NCBI GenBank assembly: GCA_019614645.1
Contig: JABWDB010000047.1
Location: 2,294,001 to 2,358,000 of the forward strand
Direction: 5' to 3'
Length of the DNA stretch: 64,000 nt
DNA from: Stratiolaelaps scimitus
Taxonomy: Eukaryota > Arthropoda > Arachnida > Mesostigmata > Laelapidae
The translations under genes were made by a program, and so were the position numbers. Under the pieces are notes generated by a model. That model worked only from the letters and a program-made list of their open reading frames with translations, did no database searches and was not told the DNA's origin. Below, piece by piece: positions 28,071 through 42,150 of this stretch (position 1 is its first letter; every line of letters starts with the position of its first letter).

Positions 28071-29216
28071 ATATAATTATTGGTATGCGTTTTATAGCTC
28101 CAAAGGTGTTCTAGCCTTTAACTTTATTTCACAGTTGTGTGTTCTGATAAATATTTTGCATTTCTCTATGACCGCATGTTGAGGGAATATTTTGGTCGAA
28201 TATTCGACAGGTAGGCAACTAATACTGTCTAGCTAATATCTGTTGGTCCCATCATCAAATCGATTGGGTTTCATCGATAAGACTTCCTAGAAGAGAATAA
28301 TCTCAATGGCTCTAACCACTACGATAAGCTAAAACTAAGCCTTCATATTTATATAGGGACATATCTTAAACAAGTTTATACATGCGTTGCCTGAGAGTAC
28401 GAGGTAACAATTTGCCAATTGATATTTGTAATCAGCTTCTTCTCTGCTAATGTGTACAAATACTCTATAGAGAGTTATATAAACGGAGCACGTTTGTTTG
28501 AACAATATGAAGGCACTTCGTCACAAATACACCCTTAAGTGGATCACCACGATCGATTTGGCTAATTACTCTCGAGTAATATTCGCCAGTTCAGTGGTCG
28601 CCCATATCCTCACGTCTATGCTCCGTTGCTATCCAACAAATACACTTTGAAATATATAAATATGTGGGAGTGAGTCTTATTTCTCGACGATTTAAAAGAA
28701 TCACCATAGAAGTTTTAGCCGCCATGATCGTTATAGTAAAAATAATATTATTATGAGTTTATGACACTACTTCAGTCCTTAACCTGTATTGTCCTTAAAT
28801 GATATTGACATTTTTTATTGATTTTCTTTTTCAACGGCAAGATGACCACGAGATGAGTACGCTCGTACCGACAGTAGAGTATTCTAGAAAAACTCGCTGA
28901 TTCTTCTAGCACCTCGAGCTCATATGCCGTGCAGCTTGATCTGATGATGACGAGGAGAAAACGCCAAGTTAACAAAGCTAAATATCGGATATCAACTCAC
29001 AAAAGGATCTAGAACCGATCGGCTGAGAGTTGGACCTGTTGAGTCGATGTCGTTTTCCATTACAAATCGCCTGGTGTTATCGTGACACTCAGTTACAAAT
29101 TAATGTGCGCAACGTCCGTTGTTGTTGCACCCCACCGCTTCACTTGACCGTGTTTAGGAGGAATGGACTGCTGGAGTATGTCTCTCCTATTGTCAACCTT
29201 ATCTCACCCTGTCTAA
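27640..29216. other. spacer downstream of the aldehyde dehydrogenase gene
   Basis: No supported gene. A single exon-like minus-strand stretch near 28870-28960 (YELEVLEESASFSRILYC between a CATCATCAG acceptor and a CG|GTACGA donor) could not be joined to anything. An (AT)n tract lies at 28039-28076. Confidence 0.45.
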
Positions 29217-32200
29217 TTAGTGCCTCTGCTGCTGTGTCATGGTTAGATACTGGTAGAGGAAGGTTCCTCCAACTCCGATGGCTGCTCCAATGACATAGGG
29301 TGCTACACAGCATACGTAGCGAAATGGGTTAGACCGCTTCGCCAACAGCTGCTGGAAGAGAGCCAGGCCAGAATCTGTATGTGGCGGGTATCGCTTCGAG
29401 CCGAGGAACTCACCCAACGGGTTGAAATCTCTGCAATCGTAAAATAATGTTATCACCCGCTCAGATATCCGACTTCTCTGGTGACTATGCGAGGATTTAG
29501 CATACTTGCCGTGGTACTCAACGCATTTAGTGCATTCAGAGACGACGGCGAGGACGGGGCCAACGAGCGAGAAGGCTATCAAACCAATGGTTACTGCACA
29601 CTTGAAGCTACCACAAACGCTACCTCGTAAGTGCTAAAGTAAAATATTGAGAGTAAGTAAGATATTGAGGGATATTGCTTGAAGCGGCGAATACCCTTTC
29701 TTACCTGAGAAGGACGGCCTTCTTATTCGAGTAGCAGTCAAATGAATATTTGCCGTGGTAACGCCCGATGCCTGAATGACCGACGCCGCCAAAGGGCAGC
29801 GAATCAACGGAAAGATGCACTAGGACGTCGTTGGCGCATACGGAACCTGCTGTTGTCTCATTGATAAATCGGCGAACAACACTCGAGTCCTTTGAGAAGA
29901 TGTACGAGGTGAGGGGCTTGTCACGACTGTTGATGTATTCAACGGCTTCGGTCATATCCTTCACCTATTCCGCGAGTATTGTATCATAAAGAAACAGAGA
30001 GCATGAATAAAGAAAACAAGATATAGTTTATAAATTATGTCATCGTACGTATATAAGCGTACCCACCGATTATGAGCTCAGGACCATTTTGCGATGATAA
30101 TGACATATTCAGAAGAAAGAGCCGATTTTTTTTTGGTGTGGTATATATTTGTATTTGGCTGGAGCGTAATCGCCAACGGGGCTACGGGCAGCATTTGGGT
30201 AAACGGTTGTTTCCGCCTGGCTAGCACGAGTGACATAATAGACGTGATAATGGGGGCGAATGTATTGTTAAAGATTGGCCGTTTAATACCTTGATGACAG
30301 GTAGAATGGGGCCGAAGATTTCCTCTTTCATGATGGGGTCGTCTTTTTTGACATTTCCAAGGATAGTCGGAGCGACATAGCGCGAATCCGCGTCGGATTC
30401 CCCACCGAGGACAACGTCTGCACCTTGGATCATACTTTCGAGTCGTTTCGCGTGACGGCTCGTCACGATGCGGCCATACTCCTTCGACAGCTTCGGATCC
30501 TCGCCGTAGAACTGGCGGACCGCCTGCATTTAGGGTTCACCATGAAAGAGGGATTCATCTTGAGTCTCCACAGTAGGTTTCACACGCACAGTGATCTTTA
30601 AATCATAACTTCCTGGCAAGAACCTCCCACCCTAAAATACAAACCTTCTTGCAGCTAGCGAGGAAACGGTCATAGATACTTTCAGGACAGAGAATATAAT
30701 CAGGCGCAACACAGGTTTGCCCGGCGTTCACAAGCTTGCCCCACATGATGCGCTTCGTGGTGATGTCAATATCCGCGTTCGTGTCGACATACACCGGTGA
30801 CTTGCCTCCGAGCTCCAACACGACCGGGGTGAGGTGCTTCTGCGCGGCGGCGTAGACGATCTTGCCCACCTGATCGAGCATTATGAAAGCACATATTTAA
30901 TATTCGATTTCATAACACAATTGATTCTCGTTCTGATGCTGCCTGAGAGATGCCATCTTTAAAAATGATATACTCCATATTTAATTTATTCTGTATTCAG
31001 TTGTTCGTCGATCGTCATCAAAAATAGTTACTTGGCAGAACTCGACCAAACCACGAATTCGACTAGTTAAAATAACTCAGTGTGTTTCCCACGTACTTAC
31101 ATTGATAGAGCCCGTATAGAAGATGTGATCAAATCTCTCCTTGAGCAGCTCGGTGCTTTCGGCAACACCGCCGTTGACGACCATGAAGGCATCTGGGTCA
31201 AGGTATGACGTGAGCTTCTCCATAATGAGCGCAGTTGCTGGCGCCAGGTCGGATGGCTAAGGTGATAATATAGAATATCCTCTATTAGCTATTATATAAT
31301 AGGTATTCCTAGAGATATTCCGCCCTTTGCATAAGAGATAAACATTTAGAAGAAGGGCTTAATCTCTTCTGTAAAATGCTGAACGCCGTAGATTCAACTG
31401 CGGCCCCCTCCCAAAAACATGTCTTATTGAATAAAATCAGTACTTAAATGAAACTAAACGCATTACGTAAAGCCTCCATTAACGGTGCATTGAAATATTC
31501 CAGGACGATAATCCCCAGGTGTATAAATGTGAAGAGTGCACAAATCCAACCTTGAATACGACGGCGTTTCCAGCGGCGATCGCCCCGACCGCTGGGCAAA
31601 GCAGCAGCTGCACGGGATAGTTCCAGGCGCCCATCACAAGACAAACTCCATAGGGTTCGTTCCAAACGTATGGTTTGTCCATGACAGTCATCACGCTCTT
31701 GGCCGCATGCTCCGGTTTGACCCACTCGTGAAGCTCTAGAATTGCGCCTTTGACATCGTTAATCGAAAACTCGATGTCGAAAAGCAGCGACTCCATACGA
31801 TTTTTGCGAAGGTCACTATCCAGTGCCGTGACGAAAGCATCGCTGTTATCCTCAAGGAAGCGCTGCAGCGCCCTCAGTTGGGTTTCGCGCCATTTGACGC
31901 TCTTCGTGCGTCCTGTCATGTGACAGCCAAGAGTCAACGACATACGCAGCAAAGGTGTCTAGTTAGCCACACAAGTATGATACGTTAACAAAAACAACTT
32001 CTCTGGTAGAGACAGACTGTTGACGAAAACGTCGAGATCTCTGAATCTGGGATTAGACTTGAGAAGCAAGCGTGAATCAGTGTCGCAAGCTAGAAGCAAT
32101 GTTGCAAAGGGGTGCCGAGACTTGCCATAGGGGGCACAACAGCTTAGAGTCAGCTATGAGAAAAAATGTCATTTGAATCAAGTGGAAAGGATCGAACGAG

Positions 32201-32415
32201 GTTATTTGGCGGCCCGCGTACGATCGCTGCACTAGCCCGGTGCACGGCTCGTGCAGCGAAAGCTGCCTTTTGGGGTATTTTTTTTCTTAATTTAGTAGAC
32301 ATCAGCCTCTACCTGAAGCGAAGGTTTTGCGGAGTTTGTCGAGTTGATCGGTGTACTGCGTTTTGACAGCATCGTCAGCACCGAGAGTGTGGAACGGCTT
32401 CACTGATTCAGACAT
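29217..32415 (-). CDS. class-3 (fatty) aldehyde dehydrogenase, 7 coding exons
   Basis: NAD(P)-dependent oxidation of aldehydes to acids. It resembles the ALDH3 family, and the membrane-anchored ALDH3A2 type in particular. Coding exons in transcript order are 32313-32415, 31551-31912, 31101-31256, 30645-30869, 30290-30523, 29705-29964 and 29217-29430. Phases close and give 517 aa. The general base Glu226 is in LELGGKSP and the nucleophile Cys260 is in [13 protein letters not shown]; the 34-residue spacing is the family's. [12 protein letters not shown] GAWNYPVQL and [11 protein letters not shown] form the cofactor region, and [10 protein letters not shown] and [20 protein letters not shown] are further family blocks. 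The C-terminus has a hydrophobic segment ([20 protein letters not shown]) followed by a short tail, consistent with an ER-membrane anchor. The start MSESVKPF at 32415 lies in a small exon with a phase-matched donor, S-G|GA-R. Confidence 0.95.
29467..29529 (-). other. possible relic or alternative copy of ALDH exon 6 end
   Basis: Within intron 6 a minus-strand frame reads [18 protein letters not shown]. It resembles both the end of exon 6 of this gene ([19 protein letters not shown]) and the same part of vertebrate ALDH3 proteins (YHGK followed by a SHQR-like motif). The frame stays open into exon 7. It could be an alternative exon, a dead duplicate or coincidence. Confidence 0.4.
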
Positions 32416-35391
32416 CCTGAACTCTGTTATTTGTCACCAGATGACAGAAAGACCTGCAACAGACAGCGTATATATATATGATCGAGTGATCAGCTTAAGG
32501 CTAAGTGTTACCGAACGAAAAACCAATTTGAATAGACGTTGCATATTATTGCAATATTGATTCGACTACTGAGGTTGTTTAGACGACGAAATACTCACGT
32601 GGGATGCGTCACAGTATGGTGCAATATGCACACACATTAAGATAAATCCCAATAAAACAAACCCAATAAATTAAGTTAAATTAGGACAAGTAAGGTCCCG
32701 GCAAAAAAAACTAACCCTTTTCTTTTTATTAATACATTTTTACGTGTTCTTTTTCATCAACGAACAGCACACATTGACATGTTTACGCATACGAGAGTAT
32801 CTAGCAAACGACAACAAGTATAATATATGTTTTCCTTCTCTGTCAAGATCGATATTCACTGATTCTGCAAGCCTCTAGCGAAGCGCTCTCATAAGCGACT
32901 CATCATAATGATGCCCCCCCAACCGCGTCGTTAACTCAGTAAACGCGAACCATTATCATCATACATTAGCGAGACGCCACAGATACTAATGATGCTGACT
33001 GTCAGCGAAGGGAGACACAGTCGAATAATTGCGAAGTGCACAATTCTGTTTTACACCTATTTCTCTATCTGGATATCACAAACACGCGCACAAATTGGTC
33101 AGTGTTTCTGGACACTTCGACAGCCGAGAGTCAAATACATTCCATACCTGACCGACCAGCCCCGTTCACAAGCACGAAGAGAGGAAGAAGCTCATATGTC
33201 CACTGTGGTAACATGCGTCGCTAACATAGTTCGCAATTTGTGCGCACAACAGCACTACAAGGACAGCTGCTGGGGGACAGAATATAGGACAGAATACAGG
33301 GACAGAATATAGTCATAAATAGCCATACGATAGTAAGAGAATCACTGCGATTCTCATCACATGGTACAGTCGTTACGAAAGCGCAAACATTCGCCAGCGT
33401 TTCTATCCGCTCTTGGAATTAGTTGGTAAACAATATTTGCAGAGTGAATCCGAATTAATTGCTGAAAGGCAACCTCATGTCATCTGTTAAGCATTTAAAC
33501 TCAGTGTGTAATGTCAATCACAAGCACGATGGCAGTTTGCATGAAACTATGAAATCAGGTAAGTGTAATATAGAGGCATTCGGCCATGGCTGGCTTCGCC
33601 AAATATCCTGTCCTCAACTGCGTTATTGTTGTATATTTTCAGACACACAATAATATGCAAAAAAAGCATGCCTCTGTATACGAATTTTTATAACATGAGT
33701 TAGATTATCTAACCCACAATCATATCCAACGTTCAGGAAACAGATTTCATCGTAGTATCTATAAAACGGCTGTCTGTATTCTTCAGACAAAAATAGACCC
33801 ATCCATAAGTGGTTGTATGATCTTAGGGGGGTAGCTAGCCGAGCTGTTCTGTATCAGCACACTCCTTCAATTATCCGATATCGCAGAGAAACAGAGGATG
33901 CCTCACATAGTTACCATAACAAAGCTTTATGGTTAAACTACACCATCGTTATTAATAGACAACGCATACCGCATTAAGTAGTTGAAAAGCGTACATTACT
34001 CTCACAGAGGTAAGATCGGCCATGTCACACCTAATATTTAATAACAGCATTTGCCCTTTTGAGCGCATATTCATATCAATCTAAGAGATTAACGGTCTTC
34101 GTAGTGACCGACAATCAATAACTTTGTTTACTTCTCCATATGCTTCTTGTATTCCACCTAATGTTCAGTTGTAGCCGTCAACAGGAGATCTCTATATTAA
34201 CATATTCAATTTCGCGTGTCGTGCCAGGGCGGGTACAGTATTTTTCCCGCATTCACAATACAGATCGAAGGAGCCATTGACGACGACATTGTCTACATAA
34301 AAAGGATACTAAAAACATATCCTCACATAATCCAATCCATGGCACCACCTAATCGACTTCGGAAAAGCTCTCAAATATCTTAATTCGCCTCATGGGCAAA
34401 ATATGTCGGCTCACTATATCTCTGTCTAGCAAATGCAGTTGAGCAATTGTTTCTCTGTTGTTGGCCATGACCATTGTGAGCGAAGCCCCACACTTTCGCT
34501 GTCAGTCAGAAAAAATGACTGTGCGAAAACGCCTCGAGCTGAGCGATGCCTGTTTAACCTTGGCGCTAATCATAGCAGTAGCGACCGCTCCGACGACTCG
34601 CATTATTACACTACATATATTCCTGTCTATCAGCTGCCGTAGCTGAAATAACAGCTAACCAAGTGTATTATAGATAGACACACTGGTATCGCTTTCAATG
34701 ATGAGAATATTTAGCATACAAGAATACAAATCGATGAAGCACGCCTAGTTACAGTCGCTATTTCTATTATGTAGAGGAATCTGGTATTAAAAAAAATGCT
34801 TTACATTTGTTTTTTTTTATATATACATGTATTATCTATTTCTAGAACCGTCACAGATTCGACATAAAAGACAAGAATATAAAGTGCCGTTCAATCTTAA
34901 TTTACTTATCCGTAGCTTATAGTATATTGTTGACAAGGAAACACATAATAGAAGTAGATATCTATATACTTCCTCATTTGTCGCCGGAAGAACGCATTAA
35001 GTGCTTTTCAACGACAATCAAATTGTCAAAATCGTCACTTTTTTCTGTAAACATCTGCATGAAAATAGATTCATTGAATTATTCCTCCTAGCACAAAACA
35101 AGAAATTTAACAACATTGTCCAACATGAGAAAAGTAATTGTCTGATTGCAAACAGCCCAAGAGAAGTATAGCGAGCCAGGCGAATCTATGGGCTACCTGA
35201 ATTAGGAATAGATAAGTAATTAATGAAAGTTGGACACGTGAAATCGAACTGTGAAGATTAAAGAAGAAGCGAAACAAAGTGCCATGTCCTGATCGGGTGC
35301 CGAACGGAAAACAACTATGCTTTCTTAGTATGTGCAATGTAACTGTTTTGTTTGTGTTAAAAAAATTAATCTAAGGACTCTAAAATAGGCA

Positions 35392-35480
35392 TATGAACGA
35401 CAAAGCTTCATGGGAGCCACTGCCGGATTTGAACCAGGCCTCCAACGATTAGTTATCCGTGAGTCGCTTTGACGGTACAA
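35392..35480 (-). repeat. degenerate tRNA-like (SINE-like) sequence
   Basis: On the minus strand a T-arm-like CCTGGTTCAAATCCGG includes a good B box. About 30 bp upstream is GCGACTCACGGATAAC, which resembles an anticodon arm. The A box is poor and no acceptor stem closes. Confidence 0.4.
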
Positions 35481-37523
35481 CTCACAGACACTGTACACAA
35501 CGAATGCCAATCAATATCCAATGGTTTAGTCAAGTCATCACTAGCGAACGAGGTCATCAGCGACTTGAACGATCAATGAGATAGATCTACCACAAATGAT
35601 TATGGAGGAGACGTGTAATTATTGCAGAGGTCTCTCCCAAGGCCAGCTAGGCAAAACCTAAATGGAATCACCTAACGCGGCAATAAATAATCTCAAAATT
35701 AATCAGGGAAAGACCTTCAATGACAGATTCTCCTTAATGTGGACATGGTTTTGTTAAGAAATTTCTCACTTGGAAAACAAACAATATATATAATGAACCG
35801 CAAATGGTATTGAGACTAGTTTTTCGAGAATCAGCTATTCCTCATATATGGAGATACGAGATGCGCAAAGAGAACCACAATTTGATTCACCTGGACATGA
35901 TTCCATTTACCGATATCAGTATTGTCGTTCCGCAGAAAGAAACCGAACAATAATTCCGCTGGTGCAGGACAAATCTTAATAACCTCGATACCAATGGTAG
36001 ACAGAGGTATACTTAAGCGTTACACCACGTCTTGTTATACCGGATTACTAAGCCGAGATGCTTACCAAGAGCAGTCCAATCGTCTCCAGTAATAGCAGGA
36101 TATAGACGTGTACATTGAGATTGACAAATGCATGCACCTCTATCGAAGTAGCCTACCAGAAAATTTCCAGCCACTCGCCACTGATCACCTTATCTCCTCG
36201 CATGTCACCAAAACACAATAGAAAGCATAATTTGCCAAAGAACTACGCAGAAGAAACTCGCTCATAAGCAACACAATATCGTGTGGCGCTGTTATACCGG
36301 AGCAAACGCTACCGTGCGAACGGTCATCCAGAGTTCATTCCCAGCTTGCAACGTTGTAGTGATCCTGTTTTACGCTGTACGATATAATATATATATATAT
36401 ATAATGATGATTTTTTAAGCACAGACCTTGACGCCTCCCTCATGTTTATTAATATATGAATCCACTTTTTTCCCATGCGGTACTTCATTCAAAGGCATCT
36501 ATCGTACTCCACAATCTGAACTATCGGATACTAGATTTAACGATTTTTTCAACAGCGGTGAATAATAATAATAATAATAATACGGTTTTCGGGCACTTAA
36601 ACTCATTTCACTCTCGTAGCGCCGAAACGGTAGCTGTTTTCATAATTCAATATTCCAACCCAAGTTTTTCGGGCTGACTCTCAGCCAACATTTAACGTCC
36701 ACGGTACTACAATTCAATATATAGTCGTATGTACTACATAGAGGAAATGTTTGTCTCTCTCTCTCTCTATCCCGAGCGAGCGGGGGGAGCGGTCTCCGAT
36801 TCGGTCTACCATTATACATCAATTTGCAGCAATTTGCAAAAAATGCTCACTTGCTAATTATTTTTTCTTAGAAAGCTAAATAATAAGCTAAGACTTCAAC
36901 TTAACTTACCCTGTTATTAGCTAAATATCTAAATTGACATCTAGATTTGCACACATCCAATACATAAACAGCTCGCTGCGCTAGCGCGGAAGAGAGAATG
37001 ATTATGATGGCCACGGAGCAGCAGATAACGATTCACTTCGTGGTTACGAGCGGTATGGAGCCGCCAGGGTCGATACAACGGTTGGTACTGTCCGGATATT
37101 ACTCTGGCATTGAATAAACCGAAGCACGGTATCACTTTAAATTCGACGTCTCACAAAAGTGCGTCGATGTATTTTGTTGAATAACGTGATGCGACTGACT
37201 CGTTAAGGAAAATCTGCTCCACAGAGAATAATAATAACACGAGCATGACCGAGAGGGGTTTTGACAGTTCGTAGAATAATTTGCTTTCTTCTATATTAAT
37301 TAATCTATATAGAAGAAAGCTTCGTATGGAGCATAAAGACACGATCTCTCATATGTGTGCCACTCTATGATAGCCTGTTCTTGTGCTGTTCACGCAATCT
37401 ACACTTACGTGAAACACGGTTCATAAGCAAATCCCTGTCGTGCGCTCAGAGACTCTCACTATCCGTAGTTCCCAAGCAAAATCGACACATATATCGTATC
37501 TGTGTAGATATATCATATACATA

Positions 37524-37526
<3 letters not shown>

Positions 37527-37554
<28 letters not shown>
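37527..37554. repeat. (AT)n microsatellite
   Basis: Alternating AT run, visible directly. Confidence 0.9.
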
Positions 37555-37558
<4 letters not shown>

Positions 37559-38111
37559 TATAAAACACATACATCATATATGCATGTGTCCGTGTGACGT
37601 TCCACTTTGCTCCGTGGTTGGTTTGATTACGAGGTATTTCTCGTTTGCAACAAGGGTAACTCAATCAATCAAAAAATCAATCAACACCCACGGTATCAAT
37701 GTGACACAACGAACCATTCAGTCGACGTCGTCCACCTGTCTTGGTTGTTCACCTACTTTCAGCAGAGACGTAAACTCGTCAATGACAATATCTTCGGAGG
37801 AGTGTCTCACTATCGCTCGCTTGCGTTGTTGCTTCCGTTCAAAACATTTGGTAAGATGCCCTCCCTCTGTGCAGCTTCCTGCCCACGACTACTGGCGGCA
37901 GCGTATTCAGTATTTATTTTCCACGGCGGAACCGCTCGCTCATGATCCTCGCGGTCAGCACTCAGTCATCCAGCCGCTGTGCTGTGGTGGACACGGTGGT
38001 GGCGCCTCGCTCGTCACCAAACTTCAATCCTCTCGATTCCCCTTCACGAGGACACATTCACGGTGGCGCGCACTCTCTGGCGCTCGAAAAATAGAAACAA
38101 TACGAACGACC

Positions 38112-38150
38112 ATGGAGAATGGTCAAACCAGGCGAGCAGCTGTATCAGCA
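38112..38150 (+). CDS. possible first coding exon in a GC-richer island
   Basis: Between about 37.9 and 38.25 kb the DNA is GC-richer than the surrounding kilobases. A strong start context (GACCATGG) opens a 13-codon frame, MENGQTRRAAVSA, which ends exactly at a good donor, CA|GTGAGTG. This looks like a promoter-proximal first exon, but no downstream exon could be identified on the plus strand. A (GA)n tract follows at about 38261-38282. Confidence 0.25.
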
Positions 38151-38289
38151 GTGAGTGTTGATTGGGTGGCGGCTAGATATCAACAAGCGCGGCAGGGCAG
38201 GCCGACACAGAGGAGAATCGCTACCCTCGCCGTTGTTCGTCGTCAATGAACATCAAGGGAAGAGAGAGAGAGAGAGAGAGAGGGGCAAC

Positions 38290-39756
38290 ATTGAGAGGGT
38301 TCAAGCAGCGTCCGAACAGCGCCGGCGAAATTGATCACGTTGCGTCAGAGTAAAGGGAGTAAGCAAGTCTAAGTAAGGCAGCCGAGGGAAGCTGAGAAGT
38401 GTATCTTGCATTGTGCATTCGATTATATCATGATGTTTTGTGTCATGATAGCATGGTATTGGCAATTGGGTGAGATGAGACATTTTTGGGGGGTACTCGG
38501 AACAGTCGAAAGTCGTTGTATAGACGCGTATGGAACATTGATGTAGGGGACACTTTCACGACTTGAATTTCAATTTCGATACCAGTCAAATTGATGTTGA
38601 AATGGGGTGAACTGCGTTGGAACGTTCGCTATCGTTCGAGCCGATTCCACTCTAAACACAGTACCAGAACGACACCGACAACCCGCTTTTTAGGAAGCTA
38701 GAGTCAACTTCGACCTGGTAATGCTCAGTAAGGATGAGCGACACGAAAAGTGGATTAGCAATATTTGTAAAAATATCTACTTGCCCAGCGGCAGATCGTT
38801 TTGTCAGTCTTTCGCAGTCAATTGTTAGCTGCTTCGACCCTGCTGAGGTAGGCTCAGACGAAAATTCGACCAGTTTTAGGACGAATAACCGGGCCGCGTC
38901 ACATACAGGACATGTTAAACATAGGGGTTGTCAACAGCCCAAAGACACCGTTAGAGGAAGTTGAACTAGCTGCCAGGAGAAGTAAGTACACCCAACTGTG
39001 TCTTGAAGCGTTAGCCAGACAATAGCCAACATTAAAGCTAAGAGGAAAAGTCATACGGTTGACCAGAATATCATAACTAGGACCATTACTATATTCTTAA
39101 TCGTTCGTCTGCGAGGATGAACAATCTCTGCCGGATGTAGCCACTTTCCTGCAAAGCGAAACTAAAAAGTTCTTCCTCCCGGTGTTGCTATAAGTATCCT
39201 CGTTGTGAGCTTATCACCATCAAACTTAGCATGAAAAAACAAAATAAAGCATTCGAAAGTCGTCCATTATAGAATAAATACGTCAAATGTTGGTTTTAGA
39301 AACGACCGTTACAGCTACAGTCCCTTTTGGACGTGCACTCGACTATTTTATAGAAGGCCACAAAAAATACATCAGAAATAGATCATCGATTGTCGTCTGT
39401 ATTATTACGCGTTAGTTCTGCAAAACAACATTACGTACATAAATTACCTAATAACGCAAGTCCCTCGCGGGTAGCATGTACGGTGCCGTGGACAACGTGT
39501 TCTGCTTACTGATCCAAAAGAAGTGACCAAATATTGTGTGTGAGTGTACAACTCTAGTGACACCTCGAACACTGTGGTTTCTGTGGAATGACCAAAAAAA
39601 CTCACCATTCGTATTCGATTTGATCAGTACATACAATTAAACATCCGTCCAGTCTCTCTATAACGATAACGCTTGAGTCCGAAGGTGGCTTTGACTGGGA
39701 CCTGTCCAAGTCACCGAATAGAACAGAGCGTCAAAGGCTCGTCGCATATATCTATC

Positions 39757-39817
<61 letters not shown>

Positions 39818-41400
39818 CTGCAAGTCATAGTGTTGATTAGAGCTATCAGGATGCATTTGCGAGCTGATGACAGATAATGAACAATTATTCAGTTATGTTA
39901 GATATTCAGTTATGTTAAGCTCGGAAACGGACACGCATTTGTTGACGCACAGCTAAAAGCCGAGGACCGACTGTAACGCAGAGAGACAGAGAGAGCTGAT
40001 CATATCTCTGATGGATTACATCCAGGGGTTACAGAGGCTGAGGAAGCCTTTATTCACCTACTGATTGTTCGACAGGCATTGCACTATATATCATTATGTT
40101 ACGCTGGTTGACCATACTGCGCTTTGTAAAGAAATAGCATACGAACAGAATACACTGAGTTGCATTGGCGTGAAATTAGTAAGCAAACAACGAACATGCA
40201 GTCTTTATGACTAAGTCTCAATATATGATCTTGCACCTCACGAAATTGCTCGGTCCAACATCATTATCAAGATCACCGGTGATGTTACATCCACCCTTAA
40301 CTCAATCGGTTTCATACAGCGGCTTTAGCGGCCCTAACACAATTGGTGATCTTTTAAGTACTATATCAGTTGCAGGCCATCGAACAGCTGCATTTCCGGT
40401 CAAAATCTACTGCTGACAGAAAAATATAGTACGATATGATTCTATGTTGTTCGAGTAGAATTCTGTTTCGAACTGCAGAACACGGAGCTACACACGACGT
40501 CGAATGTCAAATAAATCTAGCTATTTACATAACTACGTGATTCATTATTCAATGTATTACGTGAAAGTCTCAGTTATGTGCGAGCTTAATCGATTATTAA
40601 GTATTTAAAATATCCGCTTTTTTCCACTTAATAGTTTCTAACCTTCTATTCTAGCCTAACCTGCGAGGAAATAAGTGCTCTCATACTATTGGTCGTGGAG
40701 CTTCTCGAATAGATTTAAATATCTCAAATATTTCAAGAATCCCTACCTAAGCCCAATGTAAACATTTGACTCTTTAAGCGAGTTTTTTTAGAATCGAGAG
40801 AATCTTCCATTAACTACGTTGAGTCGGTTGAATACTAATTATTGGGAGAAGGTCGTGAGGGCTATTTCATCTCAACAAAGCAAACTTTGTAGACTAACTA
40901 TTATAGGAGAAGCATTTGCAATTAAAGAAAGGCGTTGTCTTTATACTTATCAGGGCTCTTAAAATTGCTATGTACCCTACTGAACATAGTTGGTGAAAGA
41001 TGACACTCGATTCGAGATATCCTCAGATAGTTCTGCCATAGATTATATAAAAATGGGGCTTTTACTAATTGTTTGCTATGTCGACATCGCGAAATGCAAC
41101 ACATTTTCTACTTCATAGTCTCTAAAAAAGAGGAAAATGACAAGTGGGTTTTAAAGTGATATAAGAATTCATTTGGTACATACTATTTGCTTGGTTGCTG
41201 TCCAACGCATTTATGGTAGAATATCTATAGAGCTAAAGCAGTCACAAACTTGGCGCGTCGATTCCCCGTATCTGGATGCCTTATCTGAACTATTATACAT
41301 CTGACATTAAAGTCGCACAGGATTTTTCTTAGAAGACAATAACATAAGCTACTATATGGGAAATGTGTGCGTTGTAATGAACTTTGATCGAATTGTTGTT
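38290..41400. other. AT-rich gene-poor stretch
   Basis: No supported coding exon or RNA gene. It includes the longest (AT)n tract of the window at 39759-39816. Confidence 0.5.
39759..39816. repeat. longest (AT)n microsatellite in the window
   Basis: About 58 bp of uninterrupted alternating AT. Such tracts are prone to slippage and assembly-length error. Confidence 0.95.
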
Positions 41401-42150
41401 TGTTCTATAATCTACGAGAATCATGTGTGAGCAGCACTTACTGTACCCGTGTGACGCCCTATCTGCACGTACAACTTGCACGTCTCCAAACCGTGCGAGA
41501 GCTCACGGCCAACTTTATAATAGCACGGCCAAATTTCGGTCTTGAAACCGGAATTTACGAAGCCCTCACGTTGTATCGGTCTGCTCGTCGATTCATCGAC
41601 TGGTAGTCCATCCACACGAACGTCTTTGTCTGCCTCGCTCACGCTAGTGATTCACAGTAGGCAATTATTATCAGCAGCGCGGGCCAGCAAGACGGCTATT
41701 GTCCTCTGGACTGCTGCTGCTGCGGCTGCGGTTGCTGTCTGGAGCGAGGGTGAGCGGTCAAGAGCGTTTGGTAGAGAGCTCTGAAAGTCACAGACACGCG
41801 ACACCGTAGATAATGCTGTACAATACAACGGATTTAACAGCGGCCCAGCAGCTTTAGAATCAACAGGTTCTCTATCGTCTGCGCCTTCGTCCAGAGAACG
41901 CCTCGTTTGACTGGAGACTAACGAACAGCACAGCACCTTTGGTTAGCAGATTCGATCCGCCCTGCTCGACGTCAGCCTGTACAATGAGAGTACATGCACT
42001 ACTGCAAAACTAGCGGAGACCGGAAATGCATCCACCTCAACTAGACGGCAGCGGTGAAGTAGTCGAATCAGAGCAAGCGAGAGACATAGAACGACAGGTA
42101 GAGAGAGCAAGAACAACGACAAAGGAGTCACTCATACGGGCCCCTGTTCA
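41400..42150. promoter_or_regulatory. GC-richer island, possible promoter or 5' exon region
   Basis: This segment is GC-richer than the surrounding AT-rich DNA and holds a CTGCTGCTGCTGCGGCTG run near 41715. Overlapping open frames exist on both strands. On the minus strand a donor-like AGC|GTGAGC sits near 41642. No protein family is recognisable, so a promoter or untranslated exon is the more cautious reading. Confidence 0.3.

Larger units (their letters stand above)
32416..37900. other. AT-rich gene-poor stretch
   Basis: I see no exon with paired splice signals and protein-like content. The stretch contains a degenerate SINE-like unit at 35392-35480, a short triplicated GGACAGAATA(T/C)A-type repeat near 33275-33311 and (AT)n tracts. 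It may be intergenic or the intron of a gene that I cannot see. Confidence 0.5.

Noticed and set aside
41421..42131. Three overlapping minus-strand frames of 60-95 codons in the GC-richer island
   Set aside because: Frames are open on both strands because of composition. There is no recognised domain, and only one donor-like site. Recorded as a possible promoter or 5' exon region instead.
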